NCBI RefSeq assembly: GCF_901472495.1
Contig: NZ_LR590469.1
Coordinates: 3,224,001-3,288,000 of the forward strand
Reading direction: 5' to 3'
Origin: Yersinia enterocolitica subsp. enterocolitica
GTDB lineage: Bacteria > Pseudomonadota > Gammaproteobacteria > Enterobacterales > Enterobacteriaceae
DNA: 64,000 nt
Below the pieces are notes generated by a model. That model searched no databases. It worked only from the letters and a program-made list of their open reading frames with translations, and was not told the origin of the DNA. Below, in pieces: positions 1-7,853 of the stretch. Each line of letters begins with the position of its first letter. Position 1 is the first letter of the stretch. The position numbers and the translations under genes were made by a program.

Positions 1-2
1 AT

Positions 3-614
3 ACCTGGCACCTGATGTCAGTGATGCTGAGCGCCGCATCCTGCCTTGATTGGGCATGCCAACTCACCGGCGTCGAGAGTGTTCCTGCGCTGATTAATGA
101 AGTGGAAAATACACCACCAGCCGCCACTCCCGTGTGGTTCCTACCCTACCTTTCCGGTGAACGAACCCCCCATAACAACCCTAATGCTAAAGGGGCTTTT
201 TGGGGATTTACCCACCAACACGGTCGGGCAGATTTAGCTCGTGCGGTATTGGAAGGAGTAGGATTTGCTTTAGCTGACGGAATGGATGCCCTGCATGCCA
301 GTGGTTTACAACCCACATCAGTCACGTTAATTGGTGGTGGTGCGCGCAGCTCTTATTGGCGGCAAATGCTGGCAGATATCAGCGGCCAGACTTTGGAATA
401 TCGAACAGGCGGTGATGTCGGCCCCGCACTCGGCGCTGCCCGGTTGGCCCAAATTGCTCTCAATCCGGATGTCCCGTTAGCCGAATTACTGCCTGCATTA
501 CCACTGGAACAAACTCATTTCCCTGATGCACCGCGCCATCAATATTATGCGACCCGTCGCGTTATCTTTAAAAAGCTCTATCAACAATTACTGCCATTAT
601 GTGAATGTGAGTAA
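3..614 (+). CDS. xylB: Xylulokinase, C-terminal part (truncated by window edge)
   Basis: C-terminal ~203 residues of a FGGY-family carbohydrate kinase, which phosphorylates D-xylulose to xylulose-5-phosphate in the cytoplasm. The frame is open to the left edge and reads TWHLMSVMLSAASCLDW. Visible FGGY C-terminal signatures are the YLSGERTPHNNP stretch and the Gly-rich LIGGGARSSYWRQMLADI adenine-binding segment. The N-terminal half and any xylA partner lie outside the window. In E. coli xylB sits near yiaA/yiaB/wecH (yiaH), and a wecH homologue lies 3 kb to the right, so local order is partly kept. Identification is firm; only the start is missing. Confidence 0.93.
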   Translation, partial: TWHLMSVMLSAASCLDWACQLTGVESVPALINEVENTPPAATPVWFLPYLSGERTPHNNPNAKGAFWGFTHQHGRADLARAVLEGVGFALADGMDALHASGLQPTSVTLIGGGARSSYWRQMLADISGQTLEYRTGGDVGPALGAARLAQIALNPDVPLAELLPALPLEQTHFPDAPRHQYYATRRVIFKKLYQQLLPLCECE

Positions 615-652
615 GATAAAGTGCAAGCTATAAGCACCTGGCTAACAGAACA

Positions 653-685
653 GGTTGTGGAAATTATATCTTCTTTTCCACAGCC
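653..685. terminator. Hairpin between convergent xylB and chaperone gene
   Basis: An 11-bp stem (GGTTGTGGAAA / TTTCCACAGCC, one G-U pair) with an 11-nt loop lies just after xylB and overlaps the last codons of the chaperone gene on the other strand. There is no long T-run on either side, so intrinsic termination is plausible but not certain. Confidence 0.4.
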
Positions 686-1431
686 TGAATGCGGCAATGG
701 CCTATCGAGCAGTTAACGCTGCGAATGATCATCTGACCAAAATCATCCATATAGCCGAGACTATAGCCGTTGCCATTATATCCGGGAGTCTTAACGGACT
801 CAGTACCGAATGGCGCAATCATAACATTGTCAAAACCGGGGAAATTACCGCGATTATCCCGATTTAAATGCCCTAACGTGACGTAATACGGCGTAGGGTT
901 ATGAATTTTAAGTTCTTCTCCTTGCTGCCTGATCTGTAACTTCTCCTGCCAGACATTCTTATAATCCGCTTTAATTGCCGCTGGCCGATAAAATAACTTT
1001 ATTTTATTTTGGATGGCGATTTGCACTGCTGCGGTTATTTCACTTTTCGGGGGAATTTCCCGCACATTAAAATAGAATAAAGTTTCACGGTCAGCGGCTA
1101 ATTGCTCGATATCTGGCAGTGAAATAATTCTCACCAGGCTTTTCTGCCCCACATCAATTCGCTGTATGGCGGGTAAAGCAGACAAGGGGCTATCTACTTT
1201 CTGCCCAGCGGCATTTTCCAACCAGGATTGCGCCAGATAAGGCAATACCTCGCTTTTATTTTGCAAAATGACACTGGCTGACGTATCGACACTATTGAAA
1301 ATAATCCGCGTTCTATCCAGAGATATTGACGCCTCACTCATCATCGTGACAAACAACAAAGCTGTTCCTACCAGAGTATTATTCCGCTGTCGGTTTGCCC
1401 GTATCAGGATAACGTTATTAAGGTTTGCCAT
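664..1431 (-). CDS. Periplasmic fimbrial chaperone (PapD-like)
   Basis: A 255-residue protein of the usual length for chaperone-usher pilus chaperones, which cap fimbrial subunits in the periplasm. Residues ~1-35 form a signal peptide ending near SEASIS. The mature part begins LDRTRIIFNSVDTSASVILQN, the typical first strands of domain 1, with the subunit-anchoring Arg in RTR. YLAQSWLENAAGQK and LFYFNVREIPP are family landmarks, and PTPYYVTL marks domain 2. Two C-terminal Cys (NCSIGHC) may form a disulfide. No usher or pilin gene is adjacent: xylB and an amidohydrolase gene flank it. The family call is solid; the partner pilus is unknown. Confidence 0.85.
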   Translation of the reverse strand: MANLNNVILIRANRQRNNTLVGTALLFVTMMSEASISLDRTRIIFNSVDTSASVILQNKSEVLPYLAQSWLENAAGQKVDSPLSALPAIQRIDVGQKSLVRIISLPDIEQLAADRETLFYFNVREIPPKSEITAAVQIAIQNKIKLFYRPAAIKADYKNVWQEKLQIRQQGEELKIHNPTPYYVTLGHLNRDNRGNFPGFDNVMIAPFGTESVKTPGYNGNGYSLGYMDDFGQMIIRSVNCSIGHCRIQAVEKKI

Positions 1432-1666
1432 GACTTATTCCATTCCCATTGATTGTCATACCGTGAATAACGGTTTGCCTTACTCACTATTTTCGGCCAA
1501 TAAACTGTTTTAATGAGCCTATTTGGCCATTAACTCTTTAACTTACTGAACGGGCGGTGGTAAAAAATCTGGTCCCTTTTGCTCCCTATGATGGCCGGAT
1601 TTGGCATTCCACTTAGCTCAAAACCCGCAGATGATGGAACTCTACCGAAACGGCGGAGGGCCGGAT

Positions 1667-2695
1667 ATGACTAATAGCGCATTACTGATAATTGATGTCC
1701 AACAATCATTCGAACATAAATCTTTTTGGCAACAACAGGAGCTCCCTGCCTTCTCTGCGGCGCTGAACCAACTCATTGCGGGCTGTAAACAGCGCGGAGT
1801 AGCACTGGTAGATGTATTCCACGTCGCGCCGGAAGGCCCGTTTTCGCTGGCTTCTGGCTATGTGAAGCCCATGTCATTGGTTTCCCATCACGCCGATGTG
1901 ACAGTGCAAAAGCGAGTGCATAATGCACTAACTGATTCAGGGCTGGATCAATGGCTGAAAGAGCGTCAAATAAGCCATCTGATTATTGCCGGTATACGCA
2001 CCGAACAATGCTGTGAAACCACCGCACGCGTGGCGTCAGATCTGGGTTATCAAGTCACTTTTGTCACGGAAGCCACACTAACCTTTCCAATGACCCAGCC
2101 CAACGGCATTGTTCTGAGCAGTGAGGAATTGAAATTACGCACGGAAACGGTGCTCGTCGACCGGTTTGCGACTATCCATACCGTCGCGCAAGTACTGGCA
2201 GCACTGGATTCACCACCATCAGTAGCGGCTACCCAAAAAGTCGTCAATTGGCAGCCACAGCCTTATTTTCCTCGGGCTATCACACCTGCGGGTATCAAAA
2301 ATCTTAACCGCTGGCAGTTGAAGCGCTATGTAATTCGTTATGCGCAGGCGCAAGGTACCGCGCCCGATTATGTCCCTGCTTATCAACTCGTCAGCCAGTG
2401 GTTACCCCTTGCTGCTGAAACAGTGGATCGCCCCGGTGTTGGTTTTGTGATTGAACATCAGGGGAAAACATTGAATTACCTGATTGTTGGCTGGTGGGAT
2501 AACGAAAACGAATTGCGGGTGAAAGTCTGGGTGCAGGAACAGGGAATTTGGCGCGCGGCGCGTGATGAATCTTTCTGTGTTTGGGATTTACAGGTAATGG
2601 CCTTTGAGCGCGATGCTTTTGTTGATACTTTGCTACAGCACACTCCGGATATTCCGGCTTATATGAATCGTTATCTGACGATAACTGTGGATTAA
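1667..2695 (+). CDS. Isochorismatase-family hydrolase fused to an uncharacterised C-terminal domain
   Basis: A 342-residue protein starting MTNSALLIIDVQQSF; a GGAGGG Shine-Dalgarno sits just before this ATG, so I prefer it to the ATG 66 bp upstream. Residues ~1-190 are an isochorismatase-like cysteine hydrolase: the Asp of IIDVQQSF, a Lys in VQKRVHNAL and the Cys in GIRTEQCCETTAR match the D-K-C triad of the family. Residues ~200-342 (WQPQPYFPRAITPAGIKNLNRW onward) are an extra domain I do not recognise. The gene is two bases from the downstream GlxA-type regulator gene and likely cotranscribed with it. Substrate unknown; a nicotinamidase-like or amidase role is only possible. Confidence 0.8.
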   Translation: MTNSALLIIDVQQSFEHKSFWQQQELPAFSAALNQLIAGCKQRGVALVDVFHVAPEGPFSLASGYVKPMSLVSHHADVTVQKRVHNALTDSGLDQWLKERQISHLIIAGIRTEQCCETTARVASDLGYQVTFVTEATLTFPMTQPNGIVLSSEELKLRTETVLVDRFATIHTVAQVLAALDSPPSVAATQKVVNWQPQPYFPRAITPAGIKNLNRWQLKRYVIRYAQAQGTAPDYVPAYQLVSQWLPLAAETVDRPGVGFVIEHQGKTLNYLIVGWWDNENELRVKVWVQEQGIWRAARDESFCVWDLQVMAFERDAFVDTLLQHTPDIPAYMNRYLTITVD

Positions 2696-2697
2696 CC

Positions 2698-3624
2698 ATG
2701 CAACGAAATGTCTATTTTCTCTTGCTGCCCGGCGTACTGTCGCTGGATTTAACCGGCCCTGCCGAAACGTTACGGCTGGCGGGGTCATTTAACCTTTGTT
2801 ATATCAGCCCATTACCCGAGGTAATGTCCTCCACCGACATGATGTTAGGCCAATTGCAGCCGCTACCTGACAGCTTACCGGAAGGTAGCTTGCTGGTAGT
2901 TCCGGGGGTGAGCGATTCACGTCACTATTTTGCGACAGAAACAGCCGCAATAGCCCGCCGATGGTTACAGCAACAGAAAGCCGCCATTACGCAGCAAAAA
3001 ACGATATTGGTTTGTGTCTGTTCTGGAGCATTGCTGGCAGCGCAAGCCGGGCTATTGGATGGCTATCAATGCACAACTCATCACCATGTGCTTGAACGGT
3101 TACGCCAGCAAGCGCCGGCGGCCCAAACCAAAGAAAACCGTATTTTTGTTGAAGATTGTGGAGTGTATACCAGTGCCGGGATTACCGCCGGTATTGATCT
3201 CTCTTTACATCTGATCAGCCGTTATTGTAGCCCGCAAACTGCACTGGAGGTGGCGCGCGAAATGGTGGTGTATTTTCGCCGCTCAGGTGATGACCCGCAA
3301 CTTTCACCCTGGCTACGTTACCGTAACCACCTCCACCCGGCGGTACATCGGGCACAGGACGTGATGTCAGCAGAGCCACAAGCGGAGTGGTCACTACTTC
3401 AAGTGGCGCACAAAGCACATGTCAGCAGCCGTCATTTAACCCGATTATTCCGTGAACATGTCGGGATCAGTGTGCGTGAGTATCATGAACAATTGCGGGT
3501 CGCGGTAGCTGAAGTCCGCCTGCAAGAAGGATTTAATCTGGAGAAAGCCGCACTGGCAGCCGGATTTTCCTCCGGCCGTCAGCTTCGGCGCGCACAACAG
3601 CGTGGGCACCCAGTCACTAACTGA
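2698..3624 (+). CDS. GlxA-family transcriptional regulator (DJ-1/PfpI + AraC-type HTH)
   Basis: A 308-residue regulator. Residues ~1-175 form a DJ-1/PfpI (class I glutamine amidotransferase-like) domain, with the nucleophile-elbow-like stretch LVCVCSGALLAAQAGLLDG. Residues ~215-300 form an AraC-type double helix-turn-helix (LLQVAHKAHVSSRHLTRLFREH and LEKAALAAGFSSGRQLRR). Such proteins usually activate nearby catabolic genes in response to amino-acid or amine derivatives. It follows the isochorismatase-like gene by two bases, so the pair probably serves one pathway. Its 3' end overlaps the convergent wecH gene by 8 bp. Ligand unknown. Confidence 0.85.
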   Translation: MQRNVYFLLLPGVLSLDLTGPAETLRLAGSFNLCYISPLPEVMSSTDMMLGQLQPLPDSLPEGSLLVVPGVSDSRHYFATETAAIARRWLQQQKAAITQQKTILVCVCSGALLAAQAGLLDGYQCTTHHHVLERLRQQAPAAQTKENRIFVEDCGVYTSAGITAGIDLSLHLISRYCSPQTALEVAREMVVYFRRSGDDPQLSPWLRYRNHLHPAVHRAQDVMSAEPQAEWSLLQVAHKAHVSSRHLTRLFREHVGISVREYHEQLRVAVAEVRLQEGFNLEKAALAAGFSSGRQLRRAQQRGHPVTN

Positions 3625-4609
3625 CTAATCGCCGCCGATCAAGGCGTTGCAGCCCCATCGACAATAAAGTGCTTAACGCCAGTGCTAAGGCAAAGACATA
3701 AAAGATATCCAGCACTGGATAGTCAGTAAAATCATAATGATGGGTGCGGATGAAATGAATAATCAGTGCATGGAAACCATAAATAGCCAGTGAATGTCCA
3801 GCCAGCCAACTCAAGCAGGCAATGGGCTGATTCAGGCAGTTTTTAAACCACACCAGCAGTGATACCGCCGCAACAAAGACCAAGGGGCCGCAGTACATAT
3901 AGAAGGTATCGGCAAAGCTGCCATTAATTCGTGTCTGTTTCTCCGTTGAGATGGCAATAAATACCACGCTCATGATAAACAATAATGCCGCGCCCCAACT
4001 GATAGCTCGCCCTCGCGTCTCAAGCATGCCAATAGCTCGCCCCAGCAGCGCATACAACAAGTAATAGAAAGTATCGCCGTAGATATAGAGATTTATCGGC
4101 AGTAACTGAAAACCACCGATTGAATATTTACTGGTCTGCGGGTTGGCAACCACCGCCAACAGCAAAATAACGACCGCCAGATAGCGGCCTGATACCGGTT
4201 TGACGTTAATCAGTGGTGAGACCAGATAAACCACAATAATGGCGTAGAAAAACCACAAATGATAAAACACGGGTTTTTGCAGGATGTTTTTCAACGACGC
4301 CCAACCATTGATTGGGGTCAGAGTAGAAATATAGATAAGTGCTATCACGCTGTAAAACAACAGGCATAGCCCGATGCGGGTAAAATGCTTTTGCTGTGCG
4401 CTTTTTTCACCAAAAAACAGATAACCGGAGATCATAAAGAATAGGGGCACACAGGCCCGAGAAGCCGAATTCAGCAAATTGGCGATGTCCCAGTTAGCTT
4501 CCCCAACTTGCGCCCCGCTGGTGACGTAATAGGTGGTGGCATGGATCATGACCACCATAATGCAGGCAACGGCCCGCAGATTATCAATCCAGCCAATCTT
4601 ATTGGTCAT
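3617..4609 (-). CDS. wecH: Inner-membrane O-acetyltransferase WecH (YiaH), acyltransferase-3 family
   Basis: A 330-residue polytopic membrane protein (about ten hydrophobic segments) with the acyltransferase-3 opening WIDNLRAVACIMVVMIHATTYY, including the family's conserved His, followed by NSASRACVPLFFMISGYLFFG. It matches E. coli YiaH/WecH over its whole length (LQKPVFYHLWFF, LPINLYIYGDTFYYLLY, IYGFHALIIH). The known role is O-acetylation of GlcNAc residues in enterobacterial common antigen. The gene converges on the GlxA-type regulator gene with an 8-bp overlap and is divergent from mdfA across a ~250-bp gap. Confidence 0.9.
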   Translation of the reverse strand: MTNKIGWIDNLRAVACIMVVMIHATTYYVTSGAQVGEANWDIANLLNSASRACVPLFFMISGYLFFGEKSAQQKHFTRIGLCLLFYSVIALIYISTLTPINGWASLKNILQKPVFYHLWFFYAIIVVYLVSPLINVKPVSGRYLAVVILLLAVVANPQTSKYSIGGFQLLPINLYIYGDTFYYLLYALLGRAIGMLETRGRAISWGAALLFIMSVVFIAISTEKQTRINGSFADTFYMYCGPLVFVAAVSLLVWFKNCLNQPIACLSWLAGHSLAIYGFHALIIHFIRTHHYDFTDYPVLDIFYVFALALALSTLLSMGLQRLDRRRLVS

Positions 4610-4858
4610 GCATACTCTCTATCACCGTCTTGTCTTTCGCGTACATAAAAACGCTTATCTATTTATGTCACCAATAATCAGGCTGCAAACAATAACGTAA
4701 ATTTGACTGAGACCCAAAGTAAATGAACCCCATCAGGACGAAGGGTAATTGTTGCCATAAAGTTATATTGACGGCAAAATAGCCGTCCTAATGCGCTCTG
4801 ACTGTAGATCCTGCCTGAGTGCTTCCAGTTTTTTATGTTTACTATTAATACTTAACCT

Positions 4859-6088
4859 ATGCAAACTTCATTCTCACCCGCGACGCGTTTAGGTCGACGG
4901 GCGCTTTTATTTCCCTTGTGCCTGGTATTATTCGAATTTGCCGCATATATCGCCAACGATATGATTCAGCCCGGCATGCTGGCGGTTGTCGCCGATTTTA
5001 ATGCCAGTATTGAGTGGGTTCCGACATCAATGACGGCCTATCTGGCTGGCGGAATGTTCCTGCAATGGTTGCTTGGGCCGTTATCAGATCGTCGTGGCCG
5101 TCGCCCAGTGATGCTGGTTGGTGTCGCATTCTTCGTGGTGACCTGTCTTGCCATATTATTGGTCACGTCGATTGAACAGTTTATCGCCATGCGCTTCCTG
5201 CAAGGGATTGGTTTGTGCTTTATCGGCGCAGTCGGTTACGCCACTATTCAGGAATCCTTTGAAGAAGCGGTCTGTATCAAAATTACCGCACTGATGGCTA
5301 ATGTGGCACTAATTGCCCCGTTACTCGGGCCATTGGCGGGTGCCGCCTTGATCCATGTCGCCCCGTGGCAGTTCATGTTTGTGATATTTGCGGCGCTCGG
5401 CGCAATTTCATTTGTGGGGTTGTGGCGCGCGATGCCAGAAACCGCCTCACGCCAAGGGGAAAAGCTGTCGGTAGGAGCGATGTGGCACGATTATAAACAA
5501 GTGCTGACCAATCGCCGTTTCCTGTGCGGCTCCCTCGCATTGGGCTTCGCCAGCTTGCCTCTATTGACTTGGATTGCCCAGTCCCCAGTGATTCTGATCA
5601 GCGGTGAGCAACTCTCAACCGTGGAATATGGCATTTTGCAGGTACCCATTTTCGGCGCACTGATTATCGGCAACCTGACATTAGCGAAATTGAGCGGTAA
5701 AACCAGCGTTCCGCAACTTATCCGCTATGGTGCCGGCCCGATGATTATGGGTCTAATAATTGCCGCTGGCTCGACCCTCTATTCATCCCATGCTTATTTG
5801 TGGATGACTGCCGGGTTAAGTCTCTATGCCTTTGGTATTGGCCTGGCGAACGCCGGTTTAGTACGACTGACGCTGTTCTCCAGCGATATCAGTAAAGGGA
5901 CAGTGTCAGCTGCCATGGGGATGATCAGTATGATGGTCTTCACCTTGGGGATTGAATTTGCCAAAGTGGCTTATCTGTGGGGAAACAGCGGTATTTTCAA
6001 TCTGTTCAATCTCATCAGCGGCTTGCTGTGGCTGGGCTTGGTGATAATTTTTATTCGCCGCCAGCCGGAAACCCTGGCTACTGAGTAA
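4859..6088 (+). CDS. mdfA: Multidrug/H+ antiporter MdfA (MFS)
   Basis: A 409-residue 12-TM major facilitator, colinear with E. coli MdfA (410 aa). The membrane-embedded acidic residues used for multidrug and proton coupling are present as Glu26 and Asp34 in LVLFEFAAYIANDMIQPG. MFS motif A is GPLSDRRGRRPVML (~72-85), and motif C lies in ALIAPLLGPLAG. The family exports cationic and neutral drugs, such as chloramphenicol and ethidium, and also Na+(K+)/H+. It stands alone, divergent from wecH and convergent with hipA. No strong Shine-Dalgarno is seen before this ATG, but the start aligns with E. coli. Confidence 0.94.
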   Translation: MQTSFSPATRLGRRALLFPLCLVLFEFAAYIANDMIQPGMLAVVADFNASIEWVPTSMTAYLAGGMFLQWLLGPLSDRRGRRPVMLVGVAFFVVTCLAILLVTSIEQFIAMRFLQGIGLCFIGAVGYATIQESFEEAVCIKITALMANVALIAPLLGPLAGAALIHVAPWQFMFVIFAALGAISFVGLWRAMPETASRQGEKLSVGAMWHDYKQVLTNRRFLCGSLALGFASLPLLTWIAQSPVILISGEQLSTVEYGILQVPIFGALIIGNLTLAKLSGKTSVPQLIRYGAGPMIMGLIIAAGSTLYSSHAYLWMTAGLSLYAFGIGLANAGLVRLTLFSSDISKGTVSAAMGMISMMVFTLGIEFAKVAYLWGNSGIFNLFNLISGLLWLGLVIIFIRRQPETLATE

Positions 6089-6095
6089 TGTTCTT

Positions 6096-6121
6096 TGCAC
6101 TGGGGAAAACTCTCCAGTGCA
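6096..6121. terminator. Bidirectional terminator-like hairpin between mdfA and hipA
   Basis: Perfect 8-bp stem TGCACTGG / CCAGTGCA with a 10-nt loop, in the 34-bp gap between the convergent mdfA and hipA genes. Short T-rich flanks (TTCTTT on one side, ATTTAT on the other) would allow weak termination in both directions. Confidence 0.55.
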
Positions 6122-6122
6122 T

Positions 6123-7376
6123 TTATAACCGGAAATCAGCGTGTAACTGCGACCAATGCATGCAAAGCATCATCTTATGATCTTCATTCATCGGTAATTT
6201 CGTCAACATCTCTGGCCAGTCGCGACGAGCAATTTCAATAGCCTCTTCCAGATGTGCTTTTATAGCAGGGTAAGATACACCGATACGCTCACTCCATATT
6301 TTGAATGTTGCAAAACTCATTGAATACCAATTTTTTTCTCTCGCCATCTTCAATGCTAACTCAGACTCATTCGGTATATAGGCTTTGGTAAAAACAATAT
6401 CATAAGCTGGTGAAAGTTTTGCGTGGCAACCATCAGGGTAGATGACGGTCCAATTCTTAAGATGGGCATCACCATTAGCTAACATGATATTAGCCAACAA
6501 ACGGCGGGCCATCTGTTGAATGTCAGCCAATCCACCAGCATTATCATGCAAAATACTGGCAATTTGTTCGTAATTATTACCTTGGTATTTTTTGTCCGGA
6601 TACCGATTAAATATTTGTGCAAAGTCCTCAGTGTGTACTCGCCCATTCCCTTTACGATCAAAACGTCGGATCAAATAAATATGCTCACCTGGAGGTAATT
6701 GAATGTCAGGCAAATGATCAATTTGCTCTCTGGGTGCCAATATAATATCAGGTATATTCACGCCAATAGCTTGTGCCAGACGCATCGCAGAATATTCATT
6801 CTCGGGTACATTTTTATGTATTGTCGATGGGACTTTTACTATCCAGCTATCGTCGCCCACATCAGTAGTTATGATGAAACGGCCATTCCTATAGTTGGAT
6901 GAAAATTTAAGTTGCACACCAGCCAATGAAAATTTATCTGCAATATTTTTTGCATTTATTTGTACTGCTTCTATTTTCTCATGAGCTGAAAGCGCCCATT
7001 GCGGGATATCGCCTTTGGTCAGTGGGTGAGCTATCAACGCACCAGCCAGGTTATCACCAGCACGAGCCAACAACGGAAACTCATTATCTTCATGAATTTT
7101 TAGTTGTCCCACCATCATCTGCCGTAGCGCCCCTTCGGGTAGCAAATTAGATAATACCGGTGGTAATTTTTGTTTATTAATCTGCGTCCTACTCAGATAA
7201 CCCGAATCAATTTGTTGGGTTAAGGTGAAAGTTGGTCGGTGTTTATCTGGCATAGCGATATAGTCAGGATCGAACGAGAGAGCATTCCGACCACCGGTAT
7301 AATGCACCAACACACCAATGCGAACCTCTCCCAGAAATAGTGCCAGCCCTTCGACTCTTTCAACCTGTTGGGGCAT
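6123..7376 (-). CDS. hipA: HipA-type serine/threonine kinase toxin
   Basis: A 417-residue HipA-family kinase toxin. An N-terminal HipA_N-type domain (GEVRIGVLVHYTGGRNALSFDPDY) is followed by the kinase core. FSLAGVQLKFSS resembles the nucleotide-binding/autophosphorylation loop, ANGDAHLKNW carries the catalytic Asp, and SPAYDIV the metal-binding Asp. E. coli HipA phosphorylates glutamyl-tRNA synthetase and causes growth arrest and persistence. The gene follows hipB by 3 bp, antitoxin first. All key residues seem present, so the toxin is probably functional. Whether it hits GltX or another synthetase cannot be told from sequence. Confidence 0.88.
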   Translation of the reverse strand: MPQQVERVEGLALFLGEVRIGVLVHYTGGRNALSFDPDYIAMPDKHRPTFTLTQQIDSGYLSRTQINKQKLPPVLSNLLPEGALRQMMVGQLKIHEDNEFPLLARAGDNLAGALIAHPLTKGDIPQWALSAHEKIEAVQINAKNIADKFSLAGVQLKFSSNYRNGRFIITTDVGDDSWIVKVPSTIHKNVPENEYSAMRLAQAIGVNIPDIILAPREQIDHLPDIQLPPGEHIYLIRRFDRKGNGRVHTEDFAQIFNRYPDKKYQGNNYEQIASILHDNAGGLADIQQMARRLLANIMLANGDAHLKNWTVIYPDGCHAKLSPAYDIVFTKAYIPNESELALKMAREKNWYSMSFATFKIWSERIGVSYPAIKAHLEEAIEIARRDWPEMLTKLPMNEDHKMMLCMHWSQLHADFRL

Positions 7377-7379
7377 TAA

Positions 7380-7691
7380 TCAATCCTCCAAGTGTCTATA
7401 TTTCTGCTGCCATGGGCTGCTATGCTCGCTGTTATCTTCAGTCTCTACCATGTTTGCCGAGTTCAATCTCTGACGCAATTCCCGAGCCTGATCGCGCGTC
7501 ACAAATACCATTTCCAAATTAAAGCCATCCAGAATACGCAGCAGGGTTGAAAGATTGATATCTCCTCCTTTTTCGAACTTGGAAACCTGCTGTTGCGTCA
7601 TCCCATTAACCAGACGCATATCAGATTGTTTAAGTTTCTGCTGCTGGCGGATACTTTTTATTTCTTCTGCAACATCTGTCAGTGTTCTCAT
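7380..7691 (-). CDS. hipB: HipB-type HTH antitoxin
   Basis: A ~103-residue protein from MRTLTDVAEEIKSIRQQQ. A longer open frame exists, but the upstream part is operator DNA and a GGGA lies just before this ATG. Residues ~5-60 are a Cro/CI-type helix-turn-helix (KLKQSDMRLVNGMTQQQVSKFEKGG). The ~40-residue C-terminal tail (ELRQRLNSANMVETEDN) is long and polar, as expected for the flexible antitoxin part. It neutralises HipA and represses its own promoter; five regularly spaced half-site or palindromic sites lie just upstream. Confidence 0.85.
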   Translation of the reverse strand: MRTLTDVAEEIKSIRQQQKLKQSDMRLVNGMTQQQVSKFEKGGDINLSTLLRILDGFNLEMVFVTRDQARELRQRLNSANMVETEDNSEHSSPWQQKYRHLED

Positions 7692-7714
7692 GTCATCCCA
7701 ATTACATTCTTTAT

Positions 7715-7843
7715 GATGTATTTTAAGCATAACACATAATAATCGATGTATTTTATGATAAATACATGTTAACAGATGTATGTCGCGCAAAATACATCAT
7801 TAAAAGTGTATTTAAGGGAAATACATCTATAGCGATGTAAAAT
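7715..7843. promoter_or_regulatory. hipBA operator array with 30-bp periodicity
   Basis: Between hipB and the 3' end of selB the motif GATGTATTT-N6-AAATACATC recurs. Two sites are near perfect (7745-7768 and 7775-7798), one has a 5-bp spacer (7805-7827), and half-sites start at 7715 and 7834. Site starts fall at 7715, 7745, 7775, 7805 and ~7834, so about every 30 bp, close to three helical turns. This placement suits cooperative HipB binding on one DNA face. The repressor assignment rests on position. Confidence 0.75.
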
Positions 7844-7853
7844 AGACAACCGA

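Noticed and set aside
655..867. 70-residue frame on the plus strand after xylB
   Set aside because: Overlaps the conserved C-terminal domain of the chaperone gene on the other strand.
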